DNA from: Burkholderia cenocepacia | GTDB taxonomy: Bacteria > Pseudomonadota > Gammaproteobacteria > Burkholderiales > Burkholderiaceae | Length of the DNA: 64,000 nucleotides | Direction: 5' to 3' | NCBI RefSeq assembly: GCF_900446215.1 | Contig: NZ_UAQZ01000013.1 | Location: forward strand, 1-64,000 | Shown here: piece after piece, positions 23,446 to 31,746 of the stretch | Layout of the letters: every line of letters begins with the position of its first letter | Position numbering within the stretch: the stretch's first letter is position 1 | The notes under the pieces: generated by a model | Told to the model about the DNA's origin: nothing | Seen by the model: the letters and a program-made list of their open reading frames with translations, nothing else | Databases searched by the model: none | Made by a program: the position numbers and the translations under genes

Positions 23446-25428
23446 CTATCGGTCGCGCGGCTTCCCGTCGCCGGCGTCGTCCGGTACGACGTCGACGATC
23501 ACGCTCGCGAGCGTCGGCATGTCGACCGGCTTGCACAGATACGCATCGAACCCGGCGGCCATCACGCGACGCCGGTCGGCCGTGCCGGCGTGCGCGGTCA
23601 CCGCCACGACCGGCAGATGCCCGCCGCCGTTCGGCAAATGCCGGATCTGGTCGAGCAGCCAGTAGCCGTCGCCGTCCGGCATCGCGAGATCCGACAGCAC
23701 GACGCTCGGCTGCTGCCGCTCCACCGCCGCGAGCGCATCGTGCCCCGAACGCGCGGTCGATACCTGTGCGCCCATCGTCTTGAGCGCCGCCGCGAGGCTG
23801 GTCCGCGACGTTGCGTCGTCGTCGACCACCAGCACGCGCTGGCCGTCGAGCGCGACCGTATCGGGAGCGCCTCGCGCGCGCGACGTCTGCCCCACCGGAT
23901 CGTCGGCGTCCCAGCCGGCCGGCAGCGTCACCGTGACGGTCGTTCCGCGCCCGGCGCCCGCGCTCGTCGCGACGACCTCGCCGCCGTGCAGCTGCGCGAT
24001 ATTGCGCACGATCGACAGGCCGAGCCCGAGGCCGCGCTTGGGCGACGTGAACGCGCCTTCCGGCCGGCTGAACGTCTCGAACAGATGCGGCAGGCGTTCC
24101 GGTGCAATGCCTTGTCCGGTGTCGGAGACCGACAGCCGCACGCGTTCGCCCGCGCGCGTCAGCGAAACGTTGATGCGGCCACCCGGCGGCGTGAACTTGA
24201 TCGCATTCGACAGCAGGTTGGACAGGACCTGACGCAGGCGTTCGCCGTCCGCCGGAATCACGCAGGCGGGCATCGCGTATTCCGTCGACAGCACGAGCCC
24301 GTTCGCCTGCGCGGTCGCGTCGAGTTCACGCGCGGCGTCGCGCACGATCCGCACGAGATCGACCGGCACGCGCTCGAGGCGCAGCCGGCCGGTCGCGAGC
24401 GACGATGCGTCGAGCAGGTCGGCGACCATGTGCGACAACGACCGTGCGCTGCGATCGATCGCGGCGACCGCCTGCTGCACGAAACCCGGCCCGTCGGCAT
24501 TGCGCAGTACCTCGACCCAGCCGTAGATCACGTTCAGCGGCGTGCGCAGTTCGTGCGACACCGTCGCCAGCAGCTCGTCCTTCAGCCGGTTCGACGCGTC
24601 GGCCTGTACGCGCGCGTCGCGGGCGCCGCGCAGCGAACGGAGGTGGTGGCGTTCGTCGCGGCGGCGTTCGCCCGCTTCGCGCAGCGTCAATGACAGGCCC
24701 GTGCAGTTGCCCTGCGCGTCGACGATCGGCGACGCGGCGAACGTAGCGCGAAAACGGCCGCCGTCAGGGCGCACGCACAGTACGTCGAGCGGCCCGACCG
24801 GCGCGCGCAGGTCCGCGAACGATGCGGGCACCGGATGCCGGCGCAACCAGCGCGGCGCGATCATCGTGACGATGTCCCGTCCGTTCGCCTGGGTCGTATC
24901 GATGCCGAAGATGCTTGCCGCGGCCGGATTCCAGCTGGTGATCCGGCGCGCGGCGTCGGTCCCGACGATGGCATCGGGCGACGCGTCGACCACGCGGCGC
25001 AGCAGCCCGTCGTCGGGCGCAGCCGCGACGGACGACGGCTCGAGGTGCGGCGGGTACGAGCCGCCGTCGTCGTCATCGATCTCGCGCAGACGATCGTTCG
25101 CGAGCAGCGGCTTCACGGCCGTCACCAGCACGCATTCGACGAAACTGATCGCGACGAACGCGCCGGCTTGCGCCAGCAGCGTCGCCAGCGGCGCGTCGCG
25201 CCACCACAATGCGCCGATCACGCCGACGCTCGCGGCGGTCGCGACGAGTCCGCCGGCGAACGACGTCAGCCATGCGGCAGCCGCCACGCCTGCGTAGAAA
25301 GGCAGCGGCGCAAAGGGCGCGTGCTGGCCGACAGCCCGAATCGCCCACGCCTGCAGCGCGGACGCCAGCCCGACGGCCAGCACGACCCATGCACCCTGCC
25401 GCAACACCTCACGGGTCAGAGTCCTCAT
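23446..25428 (-). CDS. Hybrid sensor histidine kinase with C-terminal receiver
   Basis: 660 residues. Three to four membrane helices in the first ~110 residues are followed by a PAS domain (~150-270: VVDASPDAIVGTDAARRITSWNP), a HisKA domain with the phospho-histidine in TVSHELRTPLN, a HATPase domain (NLLSNAIKFTPPGG, DTGQGIAPERL, GLGLGLSIV) and a receiver domain (VLVVDDDATSR with the acceptor Asp in VVLSDLAMPDGDG and Lys in CKPV). AAGG precedes the ATG at 25428. No separate response regulator adjoins it. It is divergent from a sigma-54 activator that lacks a receiver, so direct phosphotransfer between the two is not expected. Confidence 0.92.
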   Translation of the reverse strand: MRTLTREVLRQGAWVVLAVGLASALQAWAIRAVGQHAPFAPLPFYAGVAAAAWLTSFAGGLVATAASVGVIGALWWRDAPLATLLAQAGAFVAISFVECVLVTAVKPLLANDRLREIDDDDGGSYPPHLEPSSVAAAPDDGLLRRVVDASPDAIVGTDAARRITSWNPAAASIFGIDTTQANGRDIVTMIAPRWLRRHPVPASFADLRAPVGPLDVLCVRPDGGRFRATFAASPIVDAQGNCTGLSLTLREAGERRRDERHHLRSLRGARDARVQADASNRLKDELLATVSHELRTPLNVIYGWVEVLRNADGPGFVQQAVAAIDRSARSLSHMVADLLDASSLATGRLRLERVPVDLVRIVRDAARELDATAQANGLVLSTEYAMPACVIPADGERLRQVLSNLLSNAIKFTPPGGRINVSLTRAGERVRLSVSDTGQGIAPERLPHLFETFSRPEGAFTSPKRGLGLGLSIVRNIAQLHGGEVVATSAGAGRGTTVTVTLPAGWDADDPVGQTSRARGAPDTVALDGQRVLVVDDDATSRTSLAAALKTMGAQVSTARSGHDALAAVERQQPSVVLSDLAMPDGDGYWLLDQIRHLPNGGGHLPVVAVTAHAGTADRRRVMAAGFDAYLCKPVDMPTLASVIVDVVPDDAGDGKPRDR

Positions 25429-25882
25429 TGCATCCTTGCATCGCACCGGCTGCCGTCGTGCGGGGCATGCCGCCAGTCGGCCATCCGGCATGCCGTCGAA
25501 CGCGCCGGGCGAGCGTGAACGCGTCAGCAAACGGCGTGCCTGGCCGGGGCTGGCAGTCGGGTTCGCGGCAACGGCAGGCGGGACCGTGCGCCCGCTCGGG
25601 GCCGTGGCCGATCAGGTCGTCGCCGATCTCACGGCGCGCGCGGGCGCACCGTGCGGCCGGCCACTTTTTTCATCGACTTCCTGTAAAAAAGCGCCGGTAG
25701 CGACCGGATGGAGCGTCGCGCGCCGAATGCGCGGAAAACCGATGGGCGATTCCTTTCGTGCCGCTCGCCCGCATTGGAAATTCCTATTCAGCGGCACCTT
25801 CGTGGTCGTTTCGCTGTCGATGATAAATATTGCAATCAACGGGATACGTGATGCCGTTTTTCAAAACGGCCCGCGAACGCCT
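25429..25882. other. Divergent region, hybrid kinase and sigma-54 activator
   Basis: 454 bases without a supported gene. The stretch 25770-25870 is strikingly AT-rich for this genome (for example GATAAATATTGCAATCAACG) and should contain the promoter of the sigma-54 activator. The activator's frame stays open through this region to 25436, but the translation looks non-coding. An FNR-like half-site (reverse strand TTGAT, near 25835) lacks its second half. Confidence 0.5.
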
Positions 25883-26860
25883 ATGGGTGAATCCGCCAAC
25901 CGGACGAAGCAGCGCGCAGACGACCGCCGGCTGTCCGGCCGGTCCGCCGCGATGCGCACGCTGCTCGGCCGTATCGAGAAAATCGCGCCGACCCGCGCGA
26001 GCGTGATGATTGCCGGCGAAAGCGGGGTCGGCAAGGATATCGTCGCGCGTCGGCTGCACGATCTGAGCGCCCGGCGCGACGGCCCGTTCGTGCCGATGAA
26101 CTGCGGCGCGATTCCGCCTGACCTGGCCGAGGCGCAATTGTTCGGGCACGAGAAAGGCAGCTTTACCGGCGCGGTCACGCAGCGTGAAGGGTTCTTCGAA
26201 GCCGCGCGCGGCGGCACGCTGCTGCTCGACGAGATCGCGGAGATGCCCGCGGCGCTGCAGGTGAAGCTGCTGCGGGCGATCGAGTCGAACACGATCGTGC
26301 GGGTGGGCGGCACCGAATCGATTCCGCTCGACGTGCGGTTCGTGTCGGCCACCCGCCACAATCCGGCCGACGCCGTGCGCGACGGCCGGTTGCGCGAGGA
26401 CCTGTTCTACCGGCTCGCCGCGTTCGCGATCTACGTGCCGCCGCTGCGCCAGCGCGACGGCGACGTCGAGACGATCGCGCGGGAATTCGTCGACACGCTG
26501 AACGCACGGCATCGCTCGCACAAGCGGCTGACCGACGCGGCGATCGCCGCGTTGCGCGCGTATTCGTGGCCCGGCAACGTGCGCGAGCTGCACAACACGA
26601 TCGAGCGCGCGTACATCCTGTCGGACGAAGGCATCGAGGTCGCGCTGCCGAAGCAGCCGGTGCCGGCCGTCGACAGCACGTCGGAAGGCGCGATGGCGCT
26701 GCCGCTCGGCGCGACGCTGCACCACGCGCAGCAACACTTCATCGCGGCGACGCTGCGTCACTTCGACGGCAACAAGCCGCGCGCGGCCAAGGCCCTCGGC
26801 ATCAGCCTGAAGACGCTCTACAACCGGCTCGCGCTGATGCGCGACCAGGACGGTTCGTGA
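25883..26860 (+). CDS. Sigma-54-dependent transcriptional activator without sensory domain
   Basis: 325 residues. A complete AAA+ domain follows a ~20-residue N-terminus: Walker A GESGVGKD, the sigma-54 contact loop as GSFTGA (the usual form is GAFTGA), Walker B TLLLDEIAEM and arginine-finger region REDLFYRL. A Fis-type helix-turn-helix ends the protein (PRAAKALGISLKTLYNRL). There is no receiver, GAF or V4R domain, so like PspF it must be controlled by a partner protein or by its own level. The ATG at 25883 (MGESANRTKQ) is chosen; the frame continues upstream but without protein-like content. Its targets are not visible here. Confidence 0.9.
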   Translation: MGESANRTKQRADDRRLSGRSAAMRTLLGRIEKIAPTRASVMIAGESGVGKDIVARRLHDLSARRDGPFVPMNCGAIPPDLAEAQLFGHEKGSFTGAVTQREGFFEAARGGTLLLDEIAEMPAALQVKLLRAIESNTIVRVGGTESIPLDVRFVSATRHNPADAVRDGRLREDLFYRLAAFAIYVPPLRQRDGDVETIAREFVDTLNARHRSHKRLTDAAIAALRAYSWPGNVRELHNTIERAYILSDEGIEVALPKQPVPAVDSTSEGAMALPLGATLHHAQQHFIAATLRHFDGNKPRAAKALGISLKTLYNRLALMRDQDGS

Positions 26861-26888
26861 GCGGCGCAGCCCGCGAGCCGCCGCTGCG

Positions 26889-28688
26889 TCAGGCGACCTT
26901 GAACTGGCCGACCGTCGTCGCCAGCGCGTTCGCCTGCGACTGCAGCGCGGTGGCCGCAGCGGTCGACTGTTCGACGAGCGCCGCGTTCTGCTGCACCATT
27001 TCGTCGAGCTGCGTGACCGCGCGGTTCACTTCCTGGATGCCGCGCGTCTGCTCGTTCGCCGCGTGCGTGATCTCGGAGATGATGGTCGTCACGTTCGACA
27101 CGTTGGACACGATCTCGCGCATCGTGTCGCCGGCCTGGCGTACCTGGCCGGACCCGGCCGACACGCTCGCGACCGTCGATTCGACCAGCACCTTCACTTC
27201 GCGCGCGGCTTGCGCGCTGCGCTGCGCGAGGCTGCGCACTTCCTGTGCGACGACCGCGAAGCCGCGGCCCTGTTCGCCCGCGCGGGCCGCTTCGACGGCC
27301 GCGTTCAGCGCGAGGATGTTGGTCTGGAACGCGATCCCGTCGATCACGCCGATGATGTCGCCGATCCGGCCCGACGCCTCCTCGATCTTCCCCATCGTCG
27401 CGACCACGTCCGACACGACCACGCCGCCGTGCGACGCGATCCGCGACGCGGCCGCCGCGCGTTCGTCGGCCTGGCTCGCGGCCGCCGCCGACTGACCGAC
27501 GGTCGCGGTGATCTCTTCCATCGACGCGGCGGTTTGCTCGAGGCTTGCCGCCGCCGATTCGGTCCGCGACGACAGGTCCTGGTTGCCCGCCGCGATCTCG
27601 TTCGCGGCCGTGCGCACCGATTCGCTGGCGTCGCGGATCTGGCGCATCACGTGGTTCAGCTTGTCGACGAAGCTGTTGAACGAGCGCGCGATGTCGGCGA
27701 CTTCGTCGCGGCCGTCGGCCGGCAGGCGCTGCGTCAGGTCGCCGGCGCCCGAGCCGATCGCGGCCATCGCCTGGCGCACCTGCGACAGGCGGCGGAACGC
27801 GGTTGCGGTGATCGCGCCGATGATCAGCGACGCCACGCCGACGATCACGATCAGCGTGATCAGCGACGCGGTCAGCAGCGAACGCATCCCGGCCGTCGCT
27901 TCGGTCTTGTCGAGCAGCACCAGCGCGTACCAGTCGGTGCCCGGCACCGGTTTCGCGCGCACCAGCTTCGCGTCGCCGCCGACGCCGACCTCGACCGGCG
28001 CATTCGCCGCCGCGATCGACGCCACGCCCAGCGAGCCGAGTTCGGGCGAGACGTCGGCGACCGGCTTCAGCGTGAGCTTCGCGTCCGGGTGCGCGACCAC
28101 GTGGCCGCTGCTGTCGATCAGCATCCCGAAGCTCGCCGGCGTCGGGCGGATCGACTTGACGTTGGCGATCACGCTGTCCATCGACACGTCCGCGGCGACG
28201 ACGCCCTTCAGCGCGCCGTCGCGCAGGATCGGCACCGCGAACGTGACGACGAGGTTGCCGGTGCCGGCATCGACGTACGGCGGCGTGACGACCGGCTTGC
28301 CGGCCTGCGCGGCCTGCTTGTACCACGGGCGGCCGGTCGGGTCGTAGTCGGGCGGGATGCCGGTCGGATCGGAGAAGTGGAACGCCTTGTCGGCGTAGCC
28401 GGCGTAGACGTTGGTGAAGCCGCCGGCCGCGGCCATCTGCTTGAACACCGGCAGCGGATCGGGGGTCAGCGCGGCATCCTGCAGCGACGCGATCATCCGG
28501 CTGCGGGTCGCGACCCAGTCGGCGATCCCGACCACGTGACCGCTGGCGACGGAGGTCAGGTTGCGGTCGATCGCGTCGTCGTTGTACGAGCGTGCGATGA
28601 AATAGTTGATCAGGGTCGTGGCGACGAGCGCGAATACGACGATGGCGACGCACGCGGCGAGAATGCGGGCGCGAATGGACGAGAACAT
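26889..28688 (-). CDS. Methyl-accepting chemotaxis protein with dCache amino-acid sensor
   Basis: 599 residues. A membrane helix at ~8-30, a periplasmic dCache_1 domain (~35-275), a second helix (~280-305), HAMP, and a long signalling coil with the tip sequence GIAFQTNILALNAAVEAARAGE. In the sensor, Tyr, Arg, Trp, Tyr, Tyr, Asp and Asp occur at exactly the spacing of PctA residues 121, 126, 128, 129, 144, 146 and 173 (YDPTGRPWYK; PPYVD; GVVAADVS). This is the dCache_1AA motif for alpha-amino and alpha-carboxyl groups, so the ligand should be amino acids. A FliA-type promoter lies upstream. It converges with the sigma-54 activator. Confidence 0.95.
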   Translation of the reverse strand: MFSSIRARILAACVAIVVFALVATTLINYFIARSYNDDAIDRNLTSVASGHVVGIADWVATRSRMIASLQDAALTPDPLPVFKQMAAAGGFTNVYAGYADKAFHFSDPTGIPPDYDPTGRPWYKQAAQAGKPVVTPPYVDAGTGNLVVTFAVPILRDGALKGVVAADVSMDSVIANVKSIRPTPASFGMLIDSSGHVVAHPDAKLTLKPVADVSPELGSLGVASIAAANAPVEVGVGGDAKLVRAKPVPGTDWYALVLLDKTEATAGMRSLLTASLITLIVIVGVASLIIGAITATAFRRLSQVRQAMAAIGSGAGDLTQRLPADGRDEVADIARSFNSFVDKLNHVMRQIRDASESVRTAANEIAAGNQDLSSRTESAAASLEQTAASMEEITATVGQSAAAASQADERAAAASRIASHGGVVVSDVVATMGKIEEASGRIGDIIGVIDGIAFQTNILALNAAVEAARAGEQGRGFAVVAQEVRSLAQRSAQAAREVKVLVESTVASVSAGSGQVRQAGDTMREIVSNVSNVTTIISEITHAANEQTRGIQEVNRAVTQLDEMVQQNAALVEQSTAAATALQSQANALATTVGQFKVA

Positions 28689-28739
28689 GGCAACGACTCG
28701 GTAAGGGAGCGCGAACGCCCGGTGGACGAATTCACCGGG

Positions 28740-28766
28740 TAAACGGCAATCGCGCCGCTTACTTGA
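28740..28766 (-). promoter_or_regulatory. Predicted FliA (sigma-28) promoter of the chemoreceptor gene
   Basis: On the reverse strand TCAAGTAA is followed after exactly 11 bases by GCCGTTTA, close to the sigma-28 consensus TAAAGTTT-N11-GCCGATAA. It lies about 52 bases upstream of the MCP start codon. This places the receptor in the late flagellar/chemotaxis regulon. Confidence 0.7.
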
Positions 28767-28887
28767 GGTCGTTGTGACAATTCAGTGAAACGTATGACGA
28801 AAGGCGCCGGCGACTGTCGGCGGATCGTCAGGATGGCCGGCGCCGACGGGCATGCGGCATGCCGGTGCGGCGCCCGGCCGCCGCGCG

Positions 28888-29142
28888 TTACAGCCGATGG
28901 CTCGGGCGCGGATCGGCGTCCGCGGGCGCTGCGTCGGCGCGGGTGTCGCGGTCGAACTCGTCCTTCTGGCGCATCCGCTCGCGCAGGTTGCGGATTGCGA
29001 ACACGTGGATGTAGTCGTGCACGCGCGCACCGGACGACAGCGCGCGCACTTCGTCGTCGAGCATCGCGCGCAGCTGATCCGCGCCGATCGCACGCTGTTC
29101 GGCGGCTTCCTTGAGTGAATCGAGCAAATTGTCCTTGGACAT
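28888..29142 (-). CDS. Small helical protein, DUF3562-like
   Basis: 84 residues starting MSKDNLLDSLKEAAEQ, with AGGAG nine bases before the ATG at 29142. The core (LDDEVRALSSGARVHDYIHVFAIRNLRERMR) resembles the three-helix DUF3562 proteins that are common and multicopy in Burkholderia. The C-terminal ~15 residues are Asp/Ala-rich and probably disordered. No function is known for the family. It lies upstream of the MCP on the same strand, but the FliA-type promoter between them suggests separate control. Confidence 0.65.
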   Translation of the reverse strand: MSKDNLLDSLKEAAEQRAIGADQLRAMLDDEVRALSSGARVHDYIHVFAIRNLRERMRQKDEFDRDTRADAAPADADPRPSHRL

Positions 29143-29687
29143 CGACGGACTCCTGACGGACGAGGAACGAAAAGATGACGGTACTGGAAGCTTAAAGACT
29201 AGACAGATACGCGGCGTACGATGCGCCGGCACGTGTTTGCGCGTGATCAACGGCACGTTGCGTGCCGCCGCGCCGATCCGTTTCCGAACCGACCCCGCGC
29301 GGGGTTCGCGGTGCACGTGGCCCGCGAACGAGACTGGAAGCCCTGCCACGCCACCCCGGGGCGCGGCACTGACGACGGGCGGCAGGTGAAACGCGCGCGA
29401 CGCCGATGCAGACGCGAACTTAGACCGGCCGAAATCATGCGTCAAGCGGCGCCCCGCGTGTGCCGCCCATTCGTCGAACGAACCTGCCGGCCCGGCCGGT
29501 CGACTGCCGTGCGTGTCAGCGGATTCCGATACGCGTCGCGCATTTTCCTGACAGCGACTTCAGCGCGCGCCGCTTGGCAGCGCACCGTCGCCGCACGATA
29601 CTGATCACATGAACCAGGCGTTCATACCGGAACATCGCTCAGCTGGCCATCGAGCCGGCACGCGGGGTTCCGCGCAGGAGACCAATC
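29143..29687. other. Intergenic region
   Basis: 545 bases between the divergent DUF3562-like gene and the 144-residue hypothetical gene. Overlapping short frames on both strands are Arg-rich and lack ribosome binding sites; I reject them. No tRNA, hairpin array or FNR box with both halves was found. A less GC-rich piece at 29180-29215 may hold a promoter. Confidence 0.45.
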
Positions 29688-30122
29688 ATGGCACATCGCA
29701 ACTTGCCGGGCCGGGACGGCCAGCGGCGCGCGTCGGGCAACGCGCGCGCCCTGCCCGCCCGGGCCGCGTCGGCCGGCAACCGTCCGTCCGACGATCTCGA
29801 CACCCTGCTCGCGCTCGCCCGCGAGGCCGGGTTGCTCGTCACGCTCGACGGGCAGATCGGCCGCGAGAAGTATCAGAGCGTCGTGGGGTCGGTTCTCGCG
29901 CTGCAGCGGTTCGCCGCGGCGCTCAGCGCGCGAACCGAAGCCGACGCGCCGGCCGTGTCCGAGCCGCGTCGCAAGGCGCGCCCGGGCTGGCCGCATGCGA
30001 ATCGTCTGCGCAGCCGCACGTGCAGCGCATGCGCGCCGCTCCGTGTCGCTCATCCGCATTCGCGGGTACGGCGCGGCGCGGGCCGCCGGCACGACCTGCG
30101 ATCGGTTCTTCGTATCCTCTGA
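29688..30122 (+). CDS. Hypothetical protein with conserved DGQIGREKYQSV segment
   Basis: 144 residues. AGGAG lies eight bases before the ATG at 29688. Residues ~35-82 (DLDTLLALAREAGLLVTLDG, IGREKYQSVVGSVLALQRF) read as a real folded unit and resemble small Burkholderia proteins of unknown function I have seen near stress genes. The C-terminal ~50 residues are Arg-rich and may not be authentic, so a frame change near 29990 cannot be excluded. No membrane segment or signal peptide is present. Confidence 0.5.
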   Translation: MAHRNLPGRDGQRRASGNARALPARAASAGNRPSDDLDTLLALAREAGLLVTLDGQIGREKYQSVVGSVLALQRFAAALSARTEADAPAVSEPRRKARPGWPHANRLRSRTCSACAPLRVAHPHSRVRRGAGRRHDLRSVLRIL

Positions 30123-30597
30123 TCTGAGCGCGTCACCGACGCACGGCACGAGGCGACTGCCATGCCCGCGCGCTGCCGTGCAGGCTTCCAGGTTCGCCGT
30201 GGTCCGTGCCGAAGCGACCGCGCGATGACGCGCCGCTCGACGCGGCCGCGTTCAAAACCATTCCTGCGGGAAAGTGAATTCGACGGGGCCAGGCGGAAAG
30301 CGGACGGGGTGACTTGCACCCCGCCCGTCCTCCAAGGCAACCGTCGGTTGCCTACCCTCGTGCCAGAGAGTTCCCGGTCGGATGACGCGCCGGACGAACA
30401 CGTGGCGCGGCTCCCGAAAATGATGTGACGGCGGCGCGTGCGACGGTGATCGTCACTCGCATGCCGGCGCGGTTGCCGTCGCGACTGCACGACCAACCCG
30501 CCGCGTCGCCGGATGTTCCATCACTGTCTCACGCGATGTGCGTCGCGTTTCTGATGCAGGTCAATCCAAACCCGCTTCGGTCGCGATGACGCGCGAT
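30123..30597. other. Intergenic region with a perfect hairpin
   Basis: 475 bases with no supported gene, between the hypothetical gene and the convergent Usp gene. A perfect hairpin with 8-base arms AGGCAACC and GGTTGCCT and a 3-base loop lies at 30335-30353. It has no U-run on either strand. Whether it belongs to a small RNA or a transcript end cannot be judged from sequence. Confidence 0.4.
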
Positions 30598-31533
30598 TCA
30601 GTCCGCGCCACGCACCAGCAACACGGGCACCTGCGCGAGATGCGCGACGCGCCGCGCGACGCTGCCGATCAGCCAGGCGGCGATGCCGCGACGGCCATGC
30701 GTGCCGACCACCAGCAACTCCGCGCGCCAGTGCACGGCATCGCGCATCAGCGCATGGGCCACGTCGTCGCTGGTCGGGCGCGTTTCGACGATGCCGCGCT
30801 TGGTCGGATTGCCGGTCGCATGGAACAGCGGGCCGATCTTCGCGAGCGCATCCTCGCCCTCCGCGCGGTACGCATCCTCGAGCGCGCGCACGGGCACGAC
30901 ATCGGTCAGACGAACCGCGCGATCGATCACGTACGCCGCATACAGCAACGTCGTCGGCGCCGCGAAGCCGAGCCCGACGCGCACCGCGTGCAGCGACGGC
31001 TCGCTGCCGTCGACCGCGAACATCAGCCGCTGCAGCGCGCCGTCCGACGGCCGCGCATAGGTGCCCGGCACGATCAGCAGCGCGCAGCGCGCGCGTTTCG
31101 TCAGCGTGTCCGACATCGCGCCTTCGACGAGCCGCAACAGCCCGTGATGCGGATTCGCGCCGATCACCAGCACGTCCGCATGCCACGTCGACGTATCGTT
31201 CACCAGTGCGTCCGCCACCGAGCCGCCCGTGACCGACGTATCGACGACCGTCTGTTCGACGTCGATGCCGTTGTCGGCGAACAGCGCCGCGATCCGCTCG
31301 CAGGTGGCGTGCGCTTCGCGCGTCATGTCCTCGCGCGCGGACGTCAGCAGCGCATCGATGCGCGGAATGTCGGGCAACACGAGGCGCGGATTGTCGATCG
31401 CGCAAATGATGCGCAATCGCATGCCGGGGCTCAGCAGCGTACGCACGTAGCGCGCGGCGGTCAGCGATTCGGGCGTCGGGTCGACGGCCAGCGCGATCCG
31501 CGCGAGCGTCGGGATGGGCTGGGCAGGCTGCAT
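30598..31533 (-). CDS. Universal stress protein with two UspA domains
   Basis: 311 residues, two tandem UspA folds. The first begins ARIALAVDPTPESLTAARYV and ends with VLVIGANPHHGLLRLVEGAMSD; the second begins RLMFAVDGSEPSLHAVRVG and carries VVGTHGRRGIAAWLIGSVARRVA, the G2xG9xGS-type ATP-binding loop. The first domain has a looser loop. Such double Usps respond to starvation and oxygen limitation. GGAGG lies eight bases before the ATG at 31533. An FNR/ANR-like box is 171 bases upstream, so induction in low oxygen is plausible. The longer frame to 31665 is rejected for lack of a ribosome binding site. Confidence 0.9.
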   Translation of the reverse strand: MQPAQPIPTLARIALAVDPTPESLTAARYVRTLLSPGMRLRIICAIDNPRLVLPDIPRIDALLTSAREDMTREAHATCERIAALFADNGIDVEQTVVDTSVTGGSVADALVNDTSTWHADVLVIGANPHHGLLRLVEGAMSDTLTKRARCALLIVPGTYARPSDGALQRLMFAVDGSEPSLHAVRVGLGFAAPTTLLYAAYVIDRAVRLTDVVPVRALEDAYRAEGEDALAKIGPLFHATGNPTKRGIVETRPTSDDVAHALMRDAVHWRAELLVVGTHGRRGIAAWLIGSVARRVAHLAQVPVLLVRGAD

Positions 31534-31703
31534 GGCGAAGGCCTCCGTGCGTGCACGTCGTCGCTGAACGACGACGGGCGCTTCGCGCGGCAGCGGCGCG
31601 CGGCGGCCGGACAGCCGCCGCGGTCGCAGGGATCGGCGGATGCCACGCGAAGCGCGGACAAGCAATGCGTTCGTTCAGCATAGGCCGTCCGGCCCGCGCG
31701 TGC

Positions 31704-31717
31704 ATGATCGCGATCAA
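31704..31717 (-). promoter_or_regulatory. FNR/ANR-like box upstream of the double Usp gene
   Basis: On the reverse strand TTGATCGCGATCAT matches the TTGAT-N4-ATCAA consensus at nine of ten fixed positions. It lies about 170 bases upstream of the Usp start and just past the 3' end of the permease gene. An FNR-type regulator is encoded at 49068. Confidence 0.55.
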
Positions 31718-31746
31718 CGATCGCGCGGCACCCTGCCCGCGCCGGC

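Noticed and set aside
25550..25570. A sigma-54 promoter-like sequence (TGGCAG then TTCGC) upstream of the activator
   Set aside because: The -12 element does not read TTGCW and the spacing is loose; too weak to claim.
25825..25845. An FNR-like site near the sigma-54 activator
   Set aside because: Only one half-site (TTGAT on the reverse strand) is present.
29221..29604. A 127-residue plus-strand frame in the 545-base gap
   Set aside because: Arg/Cys-rich, no ribosome binding site, and overlapped by equally poor frames on the other strand.
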